Source of the DNA: Gluconacetobacter aggeris
Lineage (GTDB): Bacteria; Pseudomonadota; Alphaproteobacteria; Acetobacterales; Acetobacteraceae
DNA: 64,000 bases
NCBI RefSeq assembly: GCF_014174395.1
Contig: NZ_JABEQD010000005.1
Span: 1-64,000, forward strand
Reading direction: 5' to 3'
Part shown: piece by piece, positions 17,003 through 26,210 of the stretch
Position numbering within the stretch: the stretch's first letter is position 1
How the letters are laid out: each line of letters opens with the position of its first letter
Program-made: the position numbers and the translations under genes
Notes under the pieces: generated by a model
What the model was told of the DNA's origin: nothing
Database searches by the model: none
What the model saw: the letters and a program-made list of their open reading frames with translations, nothing else

Positions 17003-17836
17003 TCAATGCGCAGGCAGGCCGGTATTCAGCAGGGAGACGGCATCCGCCAGGATCGCCTGATCGCCCACGGCCAGCACCGTGCCGTCGCCCTCGGCCCGCA
17101 GCGGGCGGCCGTGCCAGTCCGTCACCCGGCCGCCGGCACCTTCGATAATGGGTACCAGGGCGGCCCAGTCCCAGACCTTCATCGTGCATTCCGCGATCAC
17201 GTCAACCTGGCCGAGCGCCAGCAGGCCGTAGGCATAGCAGTCGCCGCCCCAGGTCACGCGGCGGGCGGCGCGGCGCAGTGCGTCCCAATGCGGTGTCGGT
17301 GCGCCCTCGATCATCTCGGGCGAGGTGCAGGAGAGTTCGGCCAGTTTCAGGTCAGTGCAGCGCCGGGTGCCGATGGCGCCGGGAAGGCGGGATTCGTAGC
17401 GGGTTGGCCGGCCACGCATGCCGATCCAGCGTTCGCCGGTGATCGGCTGGTCGATGATGCCCAGCACCGGGACCCCGTCATCCAGCAGGGCGATCAGCGT
17501 GCCGAAGGTTGGCCGGCCGGTCACGAATGCCCGTGTGCCGTCGATCGGGTCGATCACCCAGCACCAGCGGGAGCCCGCGCGTTCCAGCCCGAATTCCTCG
17601 CCCAGAACCGCGTGTTCGGGCAGGCGTTCGGCCAGGATTGCCCGGATGGTGCGTTCGGCGGTGCGGTCGGCGACGGTCACCGGGCTCTGGTCGCTCTTGT
17701 CGTCCACCACGACCCCGGACCGGAAGAACGGACGGATCACGCATCCGGCGGCATCGGCGGCGGCGATCGCGGCTTCCAGCAGGCGATCGGCATCGGGGAG
17801 GGGGATGCTGGCCTGGGGCGTGTTGGACAGGGTCAT
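17003..17836 (-). CDS. hisN: Inositol monophosphatase-family phosphatase, probably histidinol-phosphatase
   Basis: 277 residues from an ATG that overlaps the cytochrome c stop (ATGA). Metal-binding motifs of the FIG/IMPase superfamily are complete: GEEFG (E near residue 79), WVIDPIDGTRAFVTGRPTFGTLIAL and, late, TMKVWDWAALVPIIEGAGG. The TRAFVTG and KVWDWAAL versions of the motifs are those usual for the HisN-type histidinol-phosphatase of actinobacteria and alphaproteobacteria. The substrate remains an inference, since inositol phosphatases are close relatives. It is co-transcribed with the upstream cytochrome c gene. Confidence 0.85.
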   Translation of the reverse strand: MTLSNTPQASIPLPDADRLLEAAIAAADAAGCVIRPFFRSGVVVDDKSDQSPVTVADRTAERTIRAILAERLPEHAVLGEEFGLERAGSRWCWVIDPIDGTRAFVTGRPTFGTLIALLDDGVPVLGIIDQPITGERWIGMRGRPTRYESRLPGAIGTRRCTDLKLAELSCTSPEMIEGAPTPHWDALRRAARRVTWGGDCYAYGLLALGQVDVIAECTMKVWDWAALVPIIEGAGGRVTDWHGRPLRAEGDGTVLAVGDQAILADAVSLLNTGLPAH

Positions 17837-18345
17837 GGAAGGTGTCCTCCGTCGGACAGGGTGTGCAGATAGGCGATGATCGCCGCGCGGTCGCGGATAT
17901 CGGGCAGGCCGGGGAATGCCATGCGGGTGCCGGGCGCGAAACGGGCCGGGCTTTCCAGCCACGTCGAAAGGGCTTCGTCGGTCCAGAGCTCCGACCGGTG
18001 TGCCGACAATGCGGGGGAGAAGCTATAGGCGGGAATGCCGGCGATGGGGGTGCCGGCGACGCCGAACAGGTCGGGGCCGACCGTTGGGGGCGCGTCCTTC
18101 GTGAAACTGTGGCACATTGTGCAGGATCGTGCCGCAAGGGCCTGTCCCGCCTTGGGATCGGCATGGGCAAGTGCGTCGGCGATCGACGGGCGGGCCGCGC
18201 CGTCAGGTGGTTCGGGCAGGGCGAAGGCCGGACGGAGCGGGATGGCGACGGGGACGGCCAGGCGCCCGACCCAGACACTGCCCGCGACGGCCAGTGCGGT
18301 CAGCAGGATCGCGGCGCCGATGCGATTGGCGTCGTGGCTGTCCAT
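17833..18345 (-). CDS. Membrane-anchored cytochrome c
   Basis: About 170 residues from the ATG at 18345. An N-terminal hydrophobic segment (ILLTALAVAGSVWVGRLA) serves as an uncleaved anchor or signal. The class I haem site CTMCH is near residue 75, followed by GPDLFGVAG, YSFSPAL, a WLESPARFAPGTRMAF block holding the axial methionine, and DRAAIIAYLHTL. It resembles the mitochondrial-like CycM cytochromes of alphaproteobacteria, which pass electrons to the aa3-type oxidase. The gene is divergent from kdsB-pheA, an arrangement common in this class. Confidence 0.88.
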   Translation of the reverse strand: MDSHDANRIGAAILLTALAVAGSVWVGRLAVPVAIPLRPAFALPEPPDGAARPSIADALAHADPKAGQALAARSCTMCHSFTKDAPPTVGPDLFGVAGTPIAGIPAYSFSPALSAHRSELWTDEALSTWLESPARFAPGTRMAFPGLPDIRDRAAIIAYLHTLSDGGHLP

Positions 18346-18528
18346 TCGGGATACGATGCTCCATCCGTGTTTCGGTTGCATGCGGGCCAGTCCTTACCTA
18401 GACTGCCGGCCGCCTTGTGTGAAGCAGCGTGGGATCGTGCCGATGGGCCGGAGCGCGTATCCGCAGCGGCGTTTCCCCGGCCGGACGTTTCCGCCGCTTT
18501 CGTGTGTCAAGGCCCCCTGCGTGTTCGC

Positions 18529-19272
18529 ATGAATCCAATCGTCATTATTCCCGCCCGCATGGCCTCGACGCGCCTTCCGGGCAAGCCGCTGGCCATGATC
18601 GGCGACCGGCCCATGATCCTGCATGTGCTGGAGCGTGCGCGCGCGGCCGATATCGGACCGGTCGTGGTTGCGGTGGCCGAACCCGAACTGGCGCAGGTGG
18701 TGGCCGACGCGGGTGGCACCGCGGTCCTGACCGATCCTGCGTTGCCGTCCGGCTCCGACCGGGTCTGGCATGCGCTTGCGACCATCGACCCCGATGGCCG
18801 GCACGACGTGGTGGTGAATCTGCAGGGCGATCTGCCGGGGCTGGCGCCGGAGACGCTGGCCGCTGCGTTGCTGCCGCTGGCCGACCGGGCAGTGGATATC
18901 GGCACGCTGGTTGCCCCCGTCACCGAGCCTGGCGAGGCGCAGGCGGAATCGGTGGTCAAGGTCGCCTGCGCCTTTCCCGACGGCGCCCCGCAGGCCGTGG
19001 CGCGGGCGCTGTATTTTTCTCGGGCGGCTGTTCCATGGGGCGAGGGCGCGCTGTGGCATCATGTCGGGATTTATGCCTATCGCCGTGCGGCGCTCGCGCG
19101 GTTCGTGGCGCTGCCGGAAGCGGCGCTGGAGCGGCGTGAGAAACTGGAGCAGCTCAGAGCCTTGGAGGCCGGAATGATCATCGGATGTGCCCGGATCGGA
19201 GTCGCGCCGTTCGGCGTGGACACGCCGGCGGACCTGGAACGCGCGCGCCGCATCCTGGCAGGCGTGGCATGA
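18529..19272 (+). CDS. kdsB: 3-deoxy-manno-octulosonate cytidylyltransferase
   Basis: 247 residues from the ATG at 18529; the frame is open far upstream but homology starts with MNPIVIIPARMASTRLPGKPL, the nucleotide-binding motif. Other signatures are SGSDRVWHAL, DVVVNLQGDLPGL, VKVACAF, ARALYFSRAAVPW and HHVGIYAYRRAAL. It activates Kdo as CMP-Kdo for lipopolysaccharide inner core synthesis. The last bases overlap pheA (ATGA), so the two are translated together. Confidence 0.95.
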   Translation: MNPIVIIPARMASTRLPGKPLAMIGDRPMILHVLERARAADIGPVVVAVAEPELAQVVADAGGTAVLTDPALPSGSDRVWHALATIDPDGRHDVVVNLQGDLPGLAPETLAAALLPLADRAVDIGTLVAPVTEPGEAQAESVVKVACAFPDGAPQAVARALYFSRAAVPWGEGALWHHVGIYAYRRAALARFVALPEAALERREKLEQLRALEAGMIIGCARIGVAPFGVDTPADLERARRILAGVA

Positions 19273-20144
19273 GCGGCGCGCCGGCCATTCCGCCGACGGG
19301 GATCATCGCTTTCCAGGGGCGGCCGGGTGCCTATTCCGACCTGGCATGCCGGCAGGCTTTTCCGGGCTGGATCACGCTGCCGTGCGAAACCTTCGCCGAC
19401 GCGATTGCGGCGGTGCATGACGGGCGCGCGGATCTGGGCATGCTGGCCTGCGAGAACAGCCTGGCGGGCCGGGTGCCGGATATCCATGCCCTGCTGCCGC
19501 AGGCGGGGCTGAACATCGTCGGCGAGCATTTCCAGCGGGTCGAACATTGCCTGCTGGGTGTGCCCGGCAGCACGATCGCCCAGGCCCGGCGGGTGCATAC
19601 CCATCCGGTCGCCATGGGGCAGATCCGGGGTGTTATCGAGACGCTGAACCTGACCCCGGTGGTGGAATTCGATACGGCGGGCGCGGCCGAGCTGGTGGCT
19701 CGCTGGAACAATCCCGAGGACGTGGCCGTGGCGTCGGCCCTGGCGGCGGAGCTGAACGGGCTGGTGGTGCTGCGCCATAATGTCGAGGATGCGGCGCATA
19801 ACACCACCCGCTTCTATATCACCTCGCGCGATGCCATTCGGCCGCCGGCGGGGCAGAAGGGGACCGTGACCACCGTGCTGTTCCGTGTCCGCAACACGGC
19901 GGGCGCGCTGTACAAGGTGCTGGGCGGGTTTGCCACCAACGGCGTGAACATGACGCGGCTGGAGAGCTACATGCTGGACGGGTCGTTCGCCGCCACGCAG
20001 TTCCTGCTGGATGTCGAAGGGCATCCAGAGGACAAGCCGCTGGGGCGGGCGTTGGCGGAGTTGGCCTTTTTTTCCGAAACATCCGCGATTCTGGGTGTTT
20101 ATCCGGGTTCGCCGTTCCGTGAGGACGCGGCGTCGGGCCGATGA
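19269..20144 (+). CDS. pheA: Prephenate dehydratase with ACT domain
   Basis: 291 residues. The catalytic domain shows FQGRPGAYSDLACRQAFP, ACENSLAGRVPDIHALL, HPVAMGQIR and the key NTTRFYITSRD (threonine of the TRF motif) near residue 180. The regulatory ACT domain follows with FRVRNTAGALYKVLGGFATNGVNMTRLESYML. It makes phenylpyruvate for phenylalanine synthesis; there is no fused chorismate mutase. Its start lies within the kdsB stop. A short inverted repeat (GAGGCTG at 20187, CAGCCTC at 20204) lies 43 bases past the stop and may act in mRNA ending. Confidence 0.95.
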   Translation: MSGAPAIPPTGIIAFQGRPGAYSDLACRQAFPGWITLPCETFADAIAAVHDGRADLGMLACENSLAGRVPDIHALLPQAGLNIVGEHFQRVEHCLLGVPGSTIAQARRVHTHPVAMGQIRGVIETLNLTPVVEFDTAGAAELVARWNNPEDVAVASALAAELNGLVVLRHNVEDAAHNTTRFYITSRDAIRPPAGQKGTVTTVLFRVRNTAGALYKVLGGFATNGVNMTRLESYMLDGSFAATQFLLDVEGHPEDKPLGRALAELAFFSETSAILGVYPGSPFREDAASGR

Positions 20145-20300
20145 TGGTTGCCTATCCCCCGTACCCGGCATTAACAGGATAGATCAGAGGCTGACTTTGC
20201 AAACAGCCTCTTAACAGAACAGGCAGGATCAGCACCCTGCCGGGCCGGCCCGAGGAGGGCGGCCCATGTCACAGCCTGCGAGATTCGAGTGGAAACGACT

Positions 20301-21182
20301 ATGTTCAAGGGTTCGATCACAGCCCTGATTACGCCGATGAACGATGACGGATCGCTGGATTTTCCGGCCTTGGGCCGATTCCTCGACTGGCAGGTCACCG
20401 AAGGATCGTCGGGCGTCGTGCCGATGGGCACCACGGGCGAAAGCCCCACCCTGACCCATGACGAGCACGCGCGCGTGGTCGAATATGCGGTTCAGGTCGT
20501 GGCGGGACGGGTGCCTGTCATCGCCGGTGCGGGTTCGAACAGCACCGCCGAGGCCGTCATCATGGCGCGCCACGCCAGGGACGCCGGCGCCGATGCCGTT
20601 CTGGTCGTGGCGCCTTATTACAACAAGCCGACTCAGGAAGGGTTGTACCGGCATTTCATGGCGGTTGCCGACGCGACCGACCTGCCGTTGATCGTCTACA
20701 ATATTCCCGGCCGGTCAGTGGTGGATGTCTCCGTCGAGACCATGGCGCGTCTGGCGCGGCATGCGCAGATCGTCGGCGTGAAGGACGCCACCGCCAATCT
20801 GCTGCGGCCGATCCAGGTTCGCCGGGCGATTGGCCACAAGCCATTCAATCAGCTTTCGGGCGAGGATGGTACTGTGGTCTCGTTCCTGGCGGCCGGGGGC
20901 GATGGCTGCATCAGCGTGACCTCCAATGTCGCGCCGCGCCTGTGTGCCGAGTTGCACCGCGCATGGCAGGATGGGCGCGTGGCCGATGCGATGGCGCTGC
21001 AGGACCGGTTGTCGCCGCTGCATGACGCGCTGTTCTGCGAAAGCAATCCGGCACCGGTGAAATATGCCGCCAGCCTGCTGGGACTGGCGGGCGAGACCTG
21101 CCGGCTGCCGCTGGCGCCGCTGACCGAGGATTCCCGTGCCAAGGTTCGCGAGGCGATGGCCGCTGTCGGCCTGCTGAACTGA
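20301..21182 (+). CDS. dapA: 4-hydroxy-tetrahydrodipicolinate synthase
   Basis: 293 residues from the ATG at 20301 (a GTG four codons earlier is in frame but homology starts at [13 protein letters not shown]). Family motifs: [19 protein letters not shown], the [12 protein letters not shown] region with the active-site tyrosine before it ([19 protein letters not shown]), and the Schiff-base lysine in [10 protein letters not shown]. It condenses pyruvate and aspartate semialdehyde in lysine and peptidoglycan precursor synthesis. smpB follows after five bases, an arrangement frequent in alphaproteobacteria. Confidence 0.96.
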   Translation: MFKGSITALITPMNDDGSLDFPALGRFLDWQVTEGSSGVVPMGTTGESPTLTHDEHARVVEYAVQVVAGRVPVIAGAGSNSTAEAVIMARHARDAGADAVLVVAPYYNKPTQEGLYRHFMAVADATDLPLIVYNIPGRSVVDVSVETMARLARHAQIVGVKDATANLLRPIQVRRAIGHKPFNQLSGEDGTVVSFLAAGGDGCISVTSNVAPRLCAELHRAWQDGRVADAMALQDRLSPLHDALFCESNPAPVKYAASLLGLAGETCRLPLAPLTEDSRAKVREAMAAVGLLN

Positions 21183-21187
21183 CGATC

Positions 21188-21676
21188 ATGGCTGAAAAAA
21201 ACAAGAGCGGCATGATCTCGCACGGTATCGCGGCGCAGAATCGCAAGGGCCGGTTCGATTACACGATCCTGGAAACGGTCGAGGCGGGGCTGGTGCTGAA
21301 GGGGCCGGAGGTCAAGAGCCTGCGCATGGGGCGCGCCACGATCAACGAAGCCTATGCCGGTGATCGGAATGGCGAGATCTGGTTGTTCAACAGCTATATC
21401 CCCGAATATCAGGGTGGTGTGCTGTCGCGCTTCGAACCCCGCGCGCCGCGCAAGCTGCTGCTGCACGGCAAGCAGGTGAACAAGCTGCTGGGGGCCGTGG
21501 CGCGCGAAGGCGTGACGCTGGTGCCGCTGGATATCCATTTCAATGCCCGCGGTCTGGCCAAGGTCACGCTGGGCATCGGCGAAGGGCGCAAGAAGGCCGA
21601 TAAGCGCCATGCGATCGCCGAACGCGACTGGCAGCGCGACAAGGCGCGGCTGATGCGCAACAAGGGCAAGGAATAG
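21188..21676 (+). CDS. smpB: SsrA-binding protein
   Basis: 162 residues. It opens with the typical [37 protein letters not shown], and has [40 protein letters not shown] and the basic tail [28 protein letters not shown]. It carries tmRNA to stalled ribosomes. The tmRNA gene itself was not found in the adjacent sequence. A short stem (ACGCG/CGCGT at 21696-21709) followed by TGTTTT may end the dapA-smpB transcript. Confidence 0.97.
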   Translation: MAEKNKSGMISHGIAAQNRKGRFDYTILETVEAGLVLKGPEVKSLRMGRATINEAYAGDRNGEIWLFNSYIPEYQGGVLSRFEPRAPRKLLLHGKQVNKLLGAVAREGVTLVPLDIHFNARGLAKVTLGIGEGRKKADKRHAIAERDWQRDKARLMRNKGKE

Positions 21677-21695
21677 GCCCTTCGACAGCGTCTGG

Positions 21696-21715
21696 ACGCG
21701 CTATCGCGTTGTTTT
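21696..21715 (+). terminator. Weak candidate terminator after smpB
   Basis: ACGCG (21696-21700), a four-base loop and CGCGT (21705-21709) are followed by TGTTTT. The stem is only five base pairs, so this is tentative. Confidence 0.35.
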
Positions 21716-21811
21716 AAGGCGCATCGTCATGCGGGCGGACACTTTCGTGCCGCCAGTGGTCGGCTTTGGATTGAACGGCGCGGAGCGAAGGTGCGGGGAA
21801 GAAGTCCCCCC

Positions 21812-21844
21812 AAACAAAAACAGGGCCACCCGAAGGCGGCCCTG
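21812..21844 (-). terminator. Rho-independent terminator of the cold-shock gene
   Basis: On the minus strand CAGGGCC-GCC-TTCG-GGT-GGCCCTG forms a 10-pair stem (one G-T) closed by a TTCG tetraloop, followed by TTTTTGTTT. It lies 25 bases past the stop of the minus-strand gene. Confidence 0.92.
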
Positions 21845-21868
21845 CTTGTTGATTCGGCTGATGCCGGA

Positions 21869-22555
21869 TCAGTCGACGCTGATGGAGGCAGCCTCGGGGC
21901 CCTTCTGGCCCTGGACGACCTGCACGTTCGCCGTCTGGCCTTCCGTCAGGCCCGTCAGGCCCGAACGCTCCAGAGCCGAAGCGTGGACAAAGATATCCTT
22001 GCCGCCGGTTTCCGGGGTGATGAAGCCGAAGCCCTTCGTGGCGTTGTACCACTTCACGATGCCGCGCATATCCTGCGCCTGCGACAGGTCGGGGGCCGGG
22101 CGGGCCGGACGGCCGCCGAAGCCGCCGGGGGCACGCGGGGCGCCGGGGCCGGCGCCGAAGCCGCGCGGACGCTCCGGCTGGGCGGTGCTTTCGTCAACCG
22201 AGCTGACCGACGCGACCTGACGACCCTTGGGGCCCTGGCCGATGCGGACGACCAGCGTCGTGCCCGGCGACACGGAGCTGTGGCCGCTCTGCGCCAGCGC
22301 GTTGGCGTGAAGGAAGACATCGCCCGAACCGTCTGCCAGCTCGACGAAGCCGAAGCCCTTCTCGCTGTTGAACCACTTGACGGAGGCGCTGATCTCCGGT
22401 CCCGAGGCGATCACCTGCGAGGGGGCGCCGCCACCCATGGGGCGACGGGGAGCACTGCTGCCACGATCACCAAACGTCGGCGGCGACATGAAATCGTCGT
22501 CAAATCCGCCGCGGCGCGGGGAACGGGGGCTGCGGTCGGTCCTGTTACTTCTCAA
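21869..22555 (-). CDS. Cold-shock protein with two CSD domains
   Basis: 228 residues if started at the TTG at 22555 (a TAG lies in frame upstream); the first in-frame ATG is at 22489. Two cold-shock domains are present: SASVKWFNSEKGFGFVELADGSGDVFLHANAL (residues ~57-120) and GIVKWYNATKGFGFITPETGGKDIFVHASAL (~165-228). Each keeps the RNP1 (KGFGF) and RNP2 (VFLH/IFVH) motifs. A G/P/R-rich linker (GFGAGPGAPRAPGGFGG) joins them. The protein should bind single-stranded RNA or DNA. The long upstream gap and strong terminator suggest a single-gene unit, perhaps with a leader-controlled response as in other csp genes. Confidence 0.92.
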   Translation of the reverse strand: MRSNRTDRSPRSPRRGGFDDDFMSPPTFGDRGSSAPRRPMGGGAPSQVIASGPEISASVKWFNSEKGFGFVELADGSGDVFLHANALAQSGHSSVSPGTTLVVRIGQGPKGRQVASVSSVDESTAQPERPRGFGAGPGAPRAPGGFGGRPARPAPDLSQAQDMRGIVKWYNATKGFGFITPETGGKDIFVHASALERSGLTGLTEGQTANVQVVQGQKGPEAASISVD

Positions 22556-22956
22556 CGGTCGTAATCCCGAGGTCTAGTTGGCGGGTCCTGTCCCAGGAGC
22601 CACCGGATGAAGAAATTTTGCTGGATCAAGGCATTACACAACCGTTCTCCGAACCGCCTGAGCGGCCGTGGCGGACAGCATCCTTTCCCCGCGCGGACCC
22701 TAGCACGAATGCGTCGGCATCCAATACAGATAAGCATAACTTCGGCTCACGGTTCCATCACCTCGTCATCTTTAATGTGACCAACGATTAATGTTGGCGC
22801 GACTGCGGTGGGTGGCCTGGATGCTCGTCATGGCGGCCGGCCGGACTGGACCGCTCGATCACGAAAAACGTCCATGGGCTTTCTCGAAACGCCGGGACGT
22901 TTTAGACAGTCGATGAGCGCGGTAGACATGGCGTCGCGCAGGGGAAAGGGAAGCTG
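22556..22956. other. 401-base gap between divergent genes
   Basis: No gene is supported here. It holds the leader of the minus-strand cold-shock gene, a possible promoter at 22697-22724 and, at the far end, the ribosome site of the plus-strand LpxR-like gene (GGGGAAAGGGAAG before its ATG). A 61-codon open frame overlapping the cold-shock start has no supporting signal. Confidence 0.6.
22697..22724 (-). promoter_or_regulatory. Candidate promoter for the cold-shock gene
   Basis: Minus-strand TTGGAT (22719-22724) and TAGGGT (22697-22702) are separated by 16 bases. It would give a leader of about 135 bases, in keeping with the long leaders of cold-shock mRNAs. Pattern match only. Confidence 0.3.
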
Positions 22957-23994
22957 ATGGGCCAGACAAAGACGGAAAGAACAGCCCTTTGGATGGCGCG
23001 GGCCGGTACGCTGGCTGGAATGGGGTGCCTCGCGGCAATCATCTGCGCCCCGGCCCGGGCCACGCCGTTGCAGGACCCGTACGGAACCTGGACGCTCCAG
23101 GGGGAGAACGACGCGGTCAGCACCCTGAAGGGCACGTCGGACCAGTATTATACCAGCGGCCTGCGCATCAACTGGACATCGGGCACCGACAACCAACCGG
23201 CCCCGATCGAGACGATCAACCATGCCATCATGGGCGCCGGCGTCACCCGCATCAGCCTGGGGCTGCAACAGCTTATCTATACGCCGACCGATACGCAGAC
23301 CAGCGTGCCGTCATCGCGTGACCGGCCTTATTCCAGCCTGCTGCTGGGGACCGTCAACCTGATCAACGATACGGATCTGTCTCGCTCGGTTTTCGGTATC
23401 CAGGTCGGTGTCATGGGGCCGGCGGGTCTGGGCCGGCAATTGCAGAATGGCTTCCACGGCGCGATCGGCGATACCAAGAACCTGGGCTGGAAGCACCAGT
23501 TGCAGAACCAGCCGATCTTCCAGGTGCAGGCGGGACGGACCTGGCGGCTGCCGCTGGCTGACGTCTATGGCATCTCGATGGACATGCTGCCCGCTACCTC
23601 GGCCGCGATCGGTGATTACCGCATCTATGGTTCGGTGGCGGATACGTTCCGTATCGGCCAGGGGCTGAACAGCGATTTCGGCACGCCCACCATCGGGCCG
23701 GGCGCCGACGGGACCGACGCCTATCGCCTGAGCCGGCCGGTCGCATGGTACGTCTTCGGCAACGTGACGGGCTATGCGGTCGGGTATGACGCCACGCTGC
23801 AAGGCAACACGATGCGCAGCAATTCGCCGCATGTGCCGGTGAAATGGGATGTGGGCGAGATCCATGCCGGTGTCGCGATCATGTGGCATGGCATGCGCCT
23901 GTCCTACAGCCAGGTGTGGCAGACCCAGCAATTCCAGGGTGCGCGCAGCGGGTTGTTCAATTACGGGTCGCTGGCCCTGTCCGCCAAATTCTGA
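22957..23994 (+). CDS. LpxR-like outer-membrane lipid A deacylase
   Basis: 345 residues with a signal peptide ending in CAPARATP near residue 36. The mature start has LQGENDAVSTLKGTSDQYYTSGLRI, matching the N-D pair and T/S of the LpxR active site; later GFHGAIGDTKNLGWKHQLQNQP carries the catalytic histidine and the GW-QL motif. The protein ends in a phenylalanine (SLALSAKF), the usual signal for beta-barrel insertion. LpxR enzymes remove the 3'-acyloxyacyl chain of lipid A in the outer leaflet. The gene stands alone, with a strong ribosome site and terminator. Confidence 0.85.
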   Translation: MGQTKTERTALWMARAGTLAGMGCLAAIICAPARATPLQDPYGTWTLQGENDAVSTLKGTSDQYYTSGLRINWTSGTDNQPAPIETINHAIMGAGVTRISLGLQQLIYTPTDTQTSVPSSRDRPYSSLLLGTVNLINDTDLSRSVFGIQVGVMGPAGLGRQLQNGFHGAIGDTKNLGWKHQLQNQPIFQVQAGRTWRLPLADVYGISMDMLPATSAAIGDYRIYGSVADTFRIGQGLNSDFGTPTIGPGADGTDAYRLSRPVAWYVFGNVTGYAVGYDATLQGNTMRSNSPHVPVKWDVGEIHAGVAIMWHGMRLSYSQVWQTQQFQGARSGLFNYGSLALSAKF

Positions 23995-24005
23995 CAGGCC
24001 GAACG

Positions 24006-24040
24006 GAAATGCGCGCCGGTGATGATCCGGCGCGCGTTTC
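24006..24040 (+). terminator. Terminator after the LpxR-like gene
   Basis: A 14-pair stem (GAAATGCGCGCCGG at 24006 against CCGGCGCGCGTTTC ending at 24040, one T-G pair) with a seven-base loop. The A-run and T-run flanks allow it to work in both directions, serving also the converging recG. Confidence 0.8.
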
Positions 24041-24104
24041 CTGTGCTTCGGTGCTTACGGTTCATTACTTCTGGTCAGCCTCTTCGCAGCAAGGAGAGGA
24101 AGAC

Positions 24105-26210
24105 CTAACCGGATCGTAAGGTTCTGGCGGCATCGTGCCTGTCGAATAATTCCACGGCCAGAGCGATTGCGCCCCGTCTTGCCTCGGCGCCGCCTTCGAT
24201 GATGCGTTGCGCATCCTGTGCGGCGATCGTCACCAGCAGATCCAGCCGGGCGCCGGTTGCCAGTCGCAGGTCGGGCAGGCCGGACTGGCGGCGGCCCGTC
24301 AGGTCGCCACCGCCCCGCAGGCGGAAATCCTCGTCGGCGATCAGGAAGCCGTCCTCGGTATCGCGCAGCAGGGCCAGCCTGCGCCGCGCCGTCTTGCCCA
24401 GCGCGTCGTCATGCAGCAGCAGGCAGAACGATTCGGCACCGCCGCGACCCACCCGGCCGCGCAACTGATGCAATTGCGCAAGGCCGAACCGCTCGGCGTG
24501 CTCGATCACCATCACGGTGGCAGCCGGGATGTCGACCCCGACCTCGATCACCGTCGTTGCGACCAGGATCTGGGTTCGGCCGGCGGCGAAATCGGCGATT
24601 GCGGTCTCGCGCACCGCGATGTCCTGCTGGCCGTGGGCCAGGCCTACGACAGGCCCGAATCGCTCGGCCAGCACAGCAAAGCGTGCCTCGGCCGCTGCGA
24701 TGTCCAGTGCCTCGCTCTCGCTGACCAGGGGGCAGACCCAGAACACGCGTGCGCCCCCCGCGATGGCGCGGCCGATTCCATCCAGCAGGTCGCCCAGTGA
24801 TGCCATGGCGTGCAGCGAGGTGCGGACCGGCAGCCGCCCCGCCGGCTTTTCGTCCAGGCGGCTGACCTGCATCTCGCCCCACTGGGTCAGCAGCAGGGTG
24901 CGCGGAATCGGGGTGGCGGTCATGACCAGGATGTCGGTCAGGTGCCCCTTTTCGCCCAGCAGAAGCCGCTGTTCGACGCCGAAACGATGCTGTTCGTCGA
25001 TGACCGCCAGTGCGAGGTCGGCGAATACCACCTTCTCCTGGAACAGAGCGTGCGTGCCCACGACCAGCGGTGCGCGACCGGTGGCGATGTCCTCCAGCAC
25101 GTCACGCCGGGCCCGACCCTTGACGCTGCCGCTGAGGAAGGCGACCGGGACGGGCGCCAGCCTGGTGAAGGTGGCCAGATGTTGGCGGGCCAGGATTTCG
25201 GTTGGCGCCATCAGCACGGCCTGATGGCCGGCCTCTACCGCGCCCAGCATGGCCTGCAAGGCCACCAGTGTCTTGCCCGCACCGACATCGCCCTGCACCA
25301 GGCGCAGCATCGGGCTGGGGGAGGCCAGATCGGCATCGATCTCGCGCAGGGCGCGGGTCTGGGCGCCGGTGGGGGTGTGGCCGAAGCGCGCCAGCGCCGT
25401 GGTGCGCAGTGCCCCTGTCGGCACGACCGCGCGGCCGGGGCGGTTGCGGTTGCGCCGTCTTGCCTCGGCCATCGCTACCTGTTCGGCCAGCAATTCGTCG
25501 CAGGCCAGGCGCAGGCGCGCCCGTTCGGACGCTGCTGCGTAGGCTTCGCCCTTCAGCAGCTCGGGAAATTCATCGGGGCAATGCAATTGGCGCAATGCGG
25601 TTTCGAAATCGGGCCAATGCCGCCGGCTGACGAGCGTGGGGTCCAGCCATTCGGGCAGGGCGGGGAAACGCAGAAAGGCCTGGCGCAGCGCATTGCGGAT
25701 GTGGCGGGGGAAGAGGCCCGCCGTCAGCGGCCAGACCGGGTCCAGCATCGGAATGCGGCCGATATCGCCGTCCGGCACGATATGATCGGGGTTGGCGATC
25801 GAGAGCCGGTCGCCGAATTCGTCCAGCATGCCCGAGACCGCGACCTCGCTGCCCACCGTCATCTGCCGTGCCTGGTAGGGCGAGAAAAAGGCCAGGTCGA
25901 TCGTCCCGCTGCCATCCGACAGGCGGACCCGCCAGGGCTGGCGCCTGCCGCGCGCGGGTGCGTCCACCCGCTGCACGCTGCCATGCACCGTACAGATCCG
26001 CCCCGGAATGGCGTCGCGTATCAGGGGGCGATAGCGACGGTCGATCACGGACTCGGGTAGGTGGAACAGCAGGTCGGCCACGCGCGTGCCGCCGGTCGCG
26101 CGCGCCAGCAGTTTGGCGGTGGCGGTGCCGACCCCGGGCAGTGTGGCAAGCGGGGCCAGAAGCGGGCCGAGGAGGTCCCGTGAATCGTCCTGGATGATGA
26201 TGTCGGACAC
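24105..26210 (-). CDS. recG: ATP-dependent DNA helicase RecG
   Basis: About 701 residues from a GTG at 26210; the open frame runs on upstream but similarity starts at LLGPLLAPLATLPGVGTATAKLLA. Order: wedge/OB domain, then LVQGDVGAGKTLVALQAML (Walker A), MAPTEILARQH, VIDEQHRFGVEQR (DEQH box), VMTATPIPRTL, VATTVIEVGVDIP and QLRGRVGRGG. It remodels stalled replication forks and Holliday junctions. It diverges from sdhE-mfd across a 151-base gap; recG-sdhE-mfd is a conserved alphaproteobacterial neighbourhood. Confidence 0.95.
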   Translation of the reverse strand: MSDIIIQDDSRDLLGPLLAPLATLPGVGTATAKLLARATGGTRVADLLFHLPESVIDRRYRPLIRDAIPGRICTVHGSVQRVDAPARGRRQPWRVRLSDGSGTIDLAFFSPYQARQMTVGSEVAVSGMLDEFGDRLSIANPDHIVPDGDIGRIPMLDPVWPLTAGLFPRHIRNALRQAFLRFPALPEWLDPTLVSRRHWPDFETALRQLHCPDEFPELLKGEAYAAASERARLRLACDELLAEQVAMAEARRRNRNRPGRAVVPTGALRTTALARFGHTPTGAQTRALREIDADLASPSPMLRLVQGDVGAGKTLVALQAMLGAVEAGHQAVLMAPTEILARQHLATFTRLAPVPVAFLSGSVKGRARRDVLEDIATGRAPLVVGTHALFQEKVVFADLALAVIDEQHRFGVEQRLLLGEKGHLTDILVMTATPIPRTLLLTQWGEMQVSRLDEKPAGRLPVRTSLHAMASLGDLLDGIGRAIAGGARVFWVCPLVSESEALDIAAAEARFAVLAERFGPVVGLAHGQQDIAVRETAIADFAAGRTQILVATTVIEVGVDIPAATVMVIEHAERFGLAQLHQLRGRVGRGGAESFCLLLHDDALGKTARRRLALLRDTEDGFLIADEDFRLRGGGDLTGRRQSGLPDLRLATGARLDLLVTIAAQDAQRIIEGGAEARRGAIALAVELFDRHDAARTLRSG

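Noticed and set aside
21677-21868. tmRNA gene next to smpB
   Set aside because: No tRNA-Ala-like acceptor end or tag reading frame could be found; only terminators and spacer DNA are visible.
22552-22737. 61-codon open frame as a leader peptide of the cold-shock gene
   Set aside because: It overlaps the cold-shock start in another frame and has no ribosome site or recognisable composition of a leader peptide.
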